Positions 58,121 to 64,000 of a stretch of 64,000 nt of DNA are shown here, piece after piece; the stretch's first letter is position 1, and every line of letters begins with the position of its first letter. Source of the DNA: Tanypteryx hageni. Lineage: Eukaryota > Arthropoda > Insecta > Odonata > Petaluridae. The notes below the pieces were generated by a model, which worked only from the letters and a program-made list of their open reading frames with translations, made no database searches and had not been told where the DNA came from. The stretch lies in the NCBI GenBank assembly GCA_028673005.1, contig CM054117.1:52077870-52141869 (forward strand), in the 5' to 3' direction. The position numbers and the translations under genes were made by a program.

Positions 58121-59155
58121 CAGAGGCGAATTGAAAGCCAGGCTACCTAGGCAATCGCCTGGGACTTTGCGCCTCTGGGGGCCTCACGTCTTGAGCCTCC
58201 ATAGAGTTAACAGTATCAGGAGTTTATTGCGAGATGGGAAAGAAATGTATGCATTAACTATGAAAAGTTCCAACACAAATAAAGAGTGACATATCCTAAA
58301 TGATGTCGAAGATCATCGTATATTATCATATATTTCGCAAATACTAATATCAACTGACGGGTATCATTAAAAAGATAGTAATTTCTTATTCTGGGACATT
58401 GAGCTGCGATAGATTTCTACCTCAGAAATCCATATACTATATTATATGTATATATACTAGATGAAATAGCCCGTTTAAAATGGGCTTTGTAATCAAACAA
58501 ACGGCTTAGATATTGATTGTTCTATGTTCGCTCACCTATTAAAACATTCAAAGCACGCTTTCATTGCGCATATAGTATAATGGTAGAGAGGACAATACAA
58601 TCTCGAGATTTAACAATGACATGGTCAGCAAGGTAACATATCGTTAAAAAGTTTAAAAATTTCCAATAAATATGATTTAAACGCATAAATTGAGCGATTT
58701 TGTATTCTAGACAAAATATGACGATAAGAATACGAAACGTTATTTATTTTTCTTTGAAACGGTCTCGGTCCGAAGATCGTAGGTCAATTATTTCTAATTT
58801 TAATTTGCGAAAGAGTAAAGGCCTTTACGTGGAAAAATCGATTTTTACGTGTTATCTTATGGGAAATTGAAAACACCCTCTGAATTCGAACCGAGGACCT
58901 TTTTGGAATTTTTTCGTCGTTCGCGACTGTTACGTGATCAATCCAATGCTAATAAATTTGGTTGAACTGGCTGAAGAAGCAACTGAGATATTGAGCTTTA
59001 TGGACATAATGACCAAGTGACCAAGAGAATTAGCATTTTTAGTTATTAGACTAGATCCATTCGTGGTCCCACTATCACATAGCAAGATACAATCGCCTAG
59101 AGGTCTTCCAAAACGCAACCGCCTAGCGGCCTCGAACTCCCTAAATCCGCGCTTG
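58121..59155. mobile_element. Non-autonomous or decayed hAT element, about 1.0 kb
   Basis: The left end CAGAGGCGAATTGAAAGCCAGG and the right end, read inward, CAAGCGCGGATTTAGGGAG resemble the terminal repeats of the hAT at 5101 (CAGGGGCGGATTTAGGGCC). Both ends have the subterminal GGCCTC blocks. The flanks ATAGCAGT (58113-58120) and ACAGCAAT (59156-59163) agree at 6 of 8 positions, as for an aged 8-bp TSD. No transposase motif is left inside. Confidence 0.75.
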
Positions 59156-59163
59156 ACAGCAAT

Positions 59164-59920
59164 TACTTAGGTAATCCTTTGAGTCCTTCTTTAGTGTTAG
59201 GAAGAGAGAAATTCCACTGGAGAGCAATGTGTATTCTTGATGCTGAGGTGCTATCATAGCAAAAACCAGTATGTATTTACAGGGTTACTACTGAATAAAA
59301 GTAGTAGGGATTTAAATAGATTATTGTTCCCAAACGGCAGGAAATCTTATTTTAGATAAATTTTTTTAGTGAAAGGTTGTTATATGAGAACATGAAAGAA
59401 AGTCAGTTTCCATCGCAGAAAGGAAAACACGAAAGCCATGAAATATGTATTTAAAAGAAAATATTTTAGGTGTGGTGAACCTTCAGCATCCACTACCCTC
59501 CTTAAAAAAATCATTAAAATTTTCTACAGCTGCAGCTAAAGTTTCTTCAGGAATACCCAAACCGACAGATACGATTTACTCTTTCAGTTTCGTAATTGCA
59601 TGCATTTTGTTTAGATATATTCCTTTCTTTAAGATGAACAGGATGATATTTATATAACTTTGCAATTTTTATTTGCGTTACTAGGACCACTTAAAATTCG
59701 TTACAATTTCCAGTCTTTACTAGAAATAATGATACTAAAATAACTAAAATATCTTCGGAAACTCTGGAGTTATAAGCTTTTAAAATCGTTTAAAAAACCT
59801 GCACAACGTTTATAGGCATAATGTATACCCCTTAATTATAAATTAATGTGTATTCAATCGTTAGAGAAAAATAATTCTCATTAAATACTTGAACCAAGTA
59901 TCCTGAAGGAATTATTTTTG
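59164..59920. other. AT-rich spacer, no gene found
   Basis: Nothing recognisable. Confidence 0.5.
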
Positions 59921-60131
59921 AACTCTTGAGGATTTTGATAGCGATAACATTTTCAGAGGTGATTGTAAAAGAATGTTCTTTCACACATTTTTGCTAGTAA
60001 TATCACGAAATCGTGTCCAAAAGGAACTCTTGAGGATTTTGATAGCGATAACATTTTCGGAGGTGATTGTAAAAGAATATTCTTTTACACATTCCTGCTC
60101 GTAATATCACGAAATCGTGTCCAAAAGGAAG
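59921..60131 (+). repeat. Tandem duplication, 104-bp unit
   Basis: Two copies start AACTCTTGAGGATTTTGATA at 59921 and 60025 and end TATCACGAAATCGTGTCCAA. Only a few substitutions separate them (for example TTTTCAGAGG versus TTTTCGGAGG), so the duplication is young. Confidence 0.92.
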
Positions 60132-61466
60132 TTTTGAATAACGGTTGTAATACTTCATTATAGCGTATTTTTATAATGATAACGGTCTGTTGCGATCGTA
60201 AAGTTTTATAACATCAGGATTAATGCGGTACCGCCGAGAGAGAGCATAGACCTGCGATTTGCATAAAGTACTCCCTCACTATACTTATTGTTAGCCTTTT
60301 TTAGGCCTTTCGAAATCTGTAAAATGTTCTTCATTCCGCGATCGTTCCATGTTTATGGAGCGATGTTATATTTACGCCTAGTTAAAGCTGGTCGTAGGAG
60401 GAAAATCGAATTTATTAGAAATTGTTTGTTTTGTTGCTACATGCAGGAGACCAGAATGTGGTTCTTTTTATTTTTACGAAATCTATTCCAGTTGTTTGAA
60501 GCAAAATGGTAAATAAACAATCTTGGTAAATATACTGAATATTTGTTATTTGATCTGGATAACAGGAGGTAATTTCTCTTGATCGAATATAATTTTTTCA
60601 ATATATCATCAGATTTTTAAGATTTCCAATGAATTATAAATGCCATTTTCAATACAAACATTTCATATCTGTAGCTTTCGTATTTGACGATTTTTTGTCC
60701 TATAATAGTTAAGGGGTGCATTTGTGAATGGCTTATATTAGGTAAATTAACAGCCTTTAGGTAATGTACGAATAAAAAATCAAATAAAATTTCATAAAAT
60801 TGCATGTATAAAAATTTATACACATGACTTCCATGTAACTTTTATAAGGGCAGTTACTAATGTTTTCATTTGAATTTATTCATATTATTAGCTTATCATA
60901 TTTCTCCTTTGTTTTTCTTTATTTCTTTGCTTACATCTCTTTCGAAACTAAGATCTTCCGCCTTTCACTGTGGTTACGCCGCCTAACAGGAAAATATACT
61001 TTTATGCGTGGTTCTGGTGGAAAGTTTCTCCATCTCTGTTTCTCTCTCGGGTAAATGACTTCACCACCCCCAAAATTTGTATGTATGTGCGCGTGTGGGT
61101 GTGTTATGGCTAAAGACCGAAAGCAGCTGACGTTCAAGCATAGCCGTCTTAATCTTCACATTAACCAAAACGGTCGGCTAATGGCCGAAATAATTAGGGG
61201 AAAATATACGTTCCCTACACTACCCGGCTAGTCTGCGCATTAGTCTCATGCGTCTAGCTAATGTTAAATCAAAGGGCATCAGCCATAAAACTAAGGCTAA
61301 TGCAAAATTGATGGACAAGATCCATTTAACCAAGGCTAATGTTAAATCGACGGAGATTTTATAAAATAACGAAATAAGCCGTATTAAATACCAACAGTTT
61401 TTATTGATTATAATGAAAAAATTGATTGACAGAATGTTCGTATGGCAAAAAAATAATCATAGCACA
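60132..61466. other. Gene-free stretch
   Basis: No supported gene. Around 61165-61345 a phrase AAGGCTAATG(T/C) recurs three times and CGGTCGGCTAATGGCCG forms a hairpin before AAAT. This may be a decayed repeat, but no full unit is visible. Confidence 0.45.
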
Positions 61467-61980
61467 TTACTTATTACAGCAAAGGAAGTTTGAATAATAT
61501 TTAGAATTACATGGGACACCTAATGTTTCACAACGGCACTTATTTGTACCTTACATGCGCATACGCTGCAATATTGAAGGTCAAACACAGTAATTATTCT
61601 TGCTGTATCACACATTGGCTTTTCTTCCATTTCTTCAATCAATGTGTCTGTCATCGACCAGTTTAACTTTACGTCGAATTTACGAAGGCACCATATCATC
61701 AACCGAGACATTTTTCTTGTGTGAGTTTAACTTCGTAATGCAGGGAACACACAGCTGGAGGTACTACAACAGAATTACTTCCTGAGTCACATTTTTGTAC
61801 GTTTTCTTTAACCCTGCCAGCATCGTGTGCCTTCTTCCATGGTCTATGTTCATGTGAGCTTCGTGTAACACATCACACATGGCCTCGTTCTTCACGTAAT
61901 ATTTCAAGTTTTATCTCTCGCCGATGAAGTTGCAATAAGTTTTTCAACGCTAAATATATCGAATCGCTTTAAATGGCGAT
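61467..61980 (-). pseudogene. KRBA2-like (Ginger-type) integrase relic
   Basis: Minus-strand pieces follow the KRBA2-like protein order. KRFDIFSVEKLIATSS comes first. The integrase zinc-binding H2C2 region follows: CDVLHEAHMNIDHGRRHTML, then LKKTYKNVTQEV and LYLQLCVPC (His pair, Cys pair visible). The linker VSVDDMVPS comes next, and in another frame the Cys-rich C-terminal tail KCRCETLGVPCNSKYYSNFL before a stop at 61467-61469. The DDE catalytic core between linker and tail is deleted, and several stops are present. In intact relatives the protein is an integrase-like transposase related to retroviral-type integrases. It is a dead copy. Confidence 0.8.
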
Positions 61981-63615
61981 ACGAGTGAGCTGACGTCTTC
62001 TTTAGTTTCGCAGTTTTCATTTGCTCCACTATTAGACTGCTTTTTACTTGTTAAGTACGTTGAATTGTCTTCCCACTTTTTACACGGCAAAGCGTTAAAA
62101 CAATCATAAAACTGTTGCTTAGCGTCAGTGTCCCTCTCGATCTTGACTGCGCCGGAGATTTTTCGGTGCTGTAATAATGGCGAAATATGGTAGCGTGACT
62201 GCGCAACAAAATGCCCAGTAACCGCGGCTTTATATACTGGGAAACTTTTTCCCTTGAAATCGACTCCGAAAAGTTTTGAATGAAATGTATACTTTGGTTG
62301 TGTAGTTTGAGCAAGTTTCAGTTACAATTAAGACTACGTATTCTTTGAAATTTTCGACTTTTCAATAAATGTAACTGGGAAACCGTGGTGTATTAGTAAT
62401 AAAGGGTGTAAGTTCCACTATTAGCTCAATAAAACTACCCAGTTCGACATTCCCAACTATTTAGTACAACTCTGATGAAATTGGTTTGATGTCACCCGAT
62501 TCTCCTCTTCGAATCGAAAGGAATTATCGTTCATTAATATTGTTTTTATTTCAAAACCTACATCAATTTGACATTAGCTGGGATTACGTGGGTAATTTTT
62601 CCATATCATTTTAGCAGGATATCTATAATAAACATTATTTTTGTACGAATAATGTTAAATTGATCCCCTAGTTATTTTAGCTCTTAATCAATTGGTTTAT
62701 TTTTAATAATTTCAAACTAAATGGAGATAAGCCACTTTTTTCACATAACTCGAACTTCCGATAAGCGGAAGAAAATTTTCTCTTCTTTATTAAATATGCA
62801 CCAAAATCCGCCGTAGTGATCAAGAGCCTTAATTAACTTGCTATAACAAATGAGGATGTGAGGAATCCTTAATTGCATTGCGTTTTTGTTTACCTTCGAG
62901 GTTTGACTGTATAATAATTCAAAATTAAAATATGACTGTGGTTATAGAGCATTTTTCGATTATCCATGGTTCACCGACGAAGAGTGCCTCCAAACTCATA
63001 AATAAAAACATTAAGATATATATGTTTAAGAAAAAATCTTAAGGGAGAGGTTAACATTTTTTTGTCTTGGGCCACAATAGTTAATGCCTAATGCTGTGGG
63101 GGAGCGTGTTACGAGGTCTCAGGCGGATCGGATCCGAGTTTACTTCTGAACTTGCTCAAAAGTTTGTGTTATTATGCAAGTGAAGGTCAATTAAAACAAT
63201 TTTTTCAGCGTCAGAATTTTACCAGAAAGGTTTTGTGATAATAACTTAAATACGTAAAATTACCTATATTACATATCACAGATAGTTTTTTCGTCAGAAC
63301 CTCGCGGACCGCATAAAATGCCGGATATAGTCCGTGAATCGTAGGTTGCACGCCTTTATCTTAAAGGGATCACAAATTTTATCAATTATTGATGTATCGT
63401 ACTGTAAGAAATGTTCGTATTTCATTTTATTATCAATTAAAGTATCATGCCAACAGCAAAATTAATGTAGAAAAACCAATTTAATGTTGCGCATAGAGCC
63501 TCAGAATATGGGTGTCCGAAACGTCTTGGAAGAGTTTTATTTGATTATAACTGCTAGGTTTGGGGATCAAATGAATAAAGGTTTGAAGAATTTGAAAATA
63601 TGTTTATATTTTATT
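61981..63615. other. Gene-free stretch
   Basis: The minus-strand frame 62051-62314 directly upstream of the KRBA2-like relic does not match the known N-terminus. At 62898-62913 GAGGTTTGACTGTATA resembles a pogo/Tigger-type end. At 63292-63355 CTCGCGGACCGCATAAAAT...GTAGGTTGCACGCC resembles a hAT end. Neither has a partner. Confidence 0.4.
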
Positions 63616-64000
63616 TTATATACAAATCACATATGAAAAAATGTTACTAAGATAACCTCCATTTTGCTCCAAATATTTTTCTGTTCTGACGAATACATTT
63701 TACATAACCCGGTCTAATGTAGCCACATCAATGTTTGCAATATCTTTGCGGATGGTACTTTTTAATGCTTCCAGATCCCCTTCCTTATTTGGAAATACTC
63801 TTTCTTTCAAATAGGAAGAAATCTGGGTAGGTTAAATCGGGCGTCCTTGATGGCTAAAAAAAATCTCACCAAACCGGGAAATGAGGCGACCTGGGAATAA
63901 TTCCCGCAAAATCATCATGGTATCTCCTGCTGTGTGTGCCGTAGCCCCATTGCTGAAACCACATGTTCTCTGCTACGTATTGAATTTTAATCTAAAAGCT
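63616..64000 (-). pseudogene. Tc1/mariner-like transposase C-terminal relic, runs off the window
   Basis: Minus-strand pieces give NGATAHTAGDTMMILRELFP followed by GRLISRFGEI, then after a frameshift PSRTPDLTYPDFFLF, then NKEGDLEALKSTIRKDI and LEQNGGYLSNIF before a stop at 63618-63616. This is the second half of a DDE transposase of the Tc1/mariner superfamily. The second catalytic Asp of the usual QDGATAH motif is Asn here, and PD of the SPDL.P.DFFL block is kept. An in-frame stop also lies before NVFVRTEKYLEQN. Non-functional. Confidence 0.85.

Noticed and set aside
58566..58630. GCGCATATAGTATAATGGTAGAG resembling a tRNA 5' half
   Set aside because: No box B or acceptor partner downstream.
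62740..62913. pogo/Tigger-like end (CGAACTTCCGATAAGCGG and GAGGTTTGACTGTATA)
   Set aside because: Only one end is recognisable and no transposase or matching TIR was found, so I did not list it as an element.
63292..63355. hAT-like end with CTCGCGGACCGCATAAAAT
   Set aside because: No opposite end or TSD; kept only as a remark.

Overview
The window is AT-rich (by eye about one third G+C) nuclear DNA of an animal, most likely an arthropod. The evidence is: two intron-containing tRNA-Ile(UAU) genes with Pol III boxes and T-run terminators; an intact RTE-type LINE; and relics of hAT (ZMYM1-type and others), Tc1/mariner-like, KRBA2/Ginger-like, CR1/Jockey-like and Penelope-like elements. I found no host protein-coding exon that I could support. 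The stretch reads as intergenic or intronic DNA filled by successive waves of transposons. The species cannot be fixed from the sequence.

Layout. 1-5 kb: a relic and two apparently intact tRNA-Ile(UAU) genes. 5.1-8.6 kb: a complete but dead hAT element with a perfect 8-bp target-site duplication (TSD); its transposase is broken by stops, frameshifts and two later insertions. 8.6-9.9 kb: two Penelope-like inverted remnants, one a perfect 117-bp-armed palindrome with a 12-bp TSD. 14.0-16.0 kb: an element with inverted repeats of about 280-300 bp enclosing the 3' end of a LINE. 17.9-22.7 kb: a folded-back repeat, a hAT transposase relic, a degenerate satellite, a hAT MITE and an old RTE fragment. 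22.7-31.9 kb: mostly unannotatable AT-rich DNA. 31.9-35.6 kb: two tandem arrays (about 217 and 154 bp periods) built from modules that also occur dispersed. 38-44 kb: a tRNA-derived SINE, dispersed repeats and an RTE retrotransposon with a 998-codon open frame, whose TSD also encloses a tRNA-like head with a poly(A) tail. 47-64 kb: LINE, hAT, KRBA2-like and mariner-like relics, a second perfect palindrome with an AT core, local duplications and a non-autonomous hAT.

How it fits together. The most unusual signal is a small structured motif that recurs at about eight places: CTGANGA, one extra base, a short hairpin, then GAAA. This matches the hammerhead ribozyme core. It mostly sits in inverted-repeat remnants that look like ends of Penelope-like elements. 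Sequence classes differ between loci, so several families seem to have carried the same RNA fold. The RTE at 40.4-43.4 kb is the only protein-coding element that looks intact and could be, or recently have been, active.
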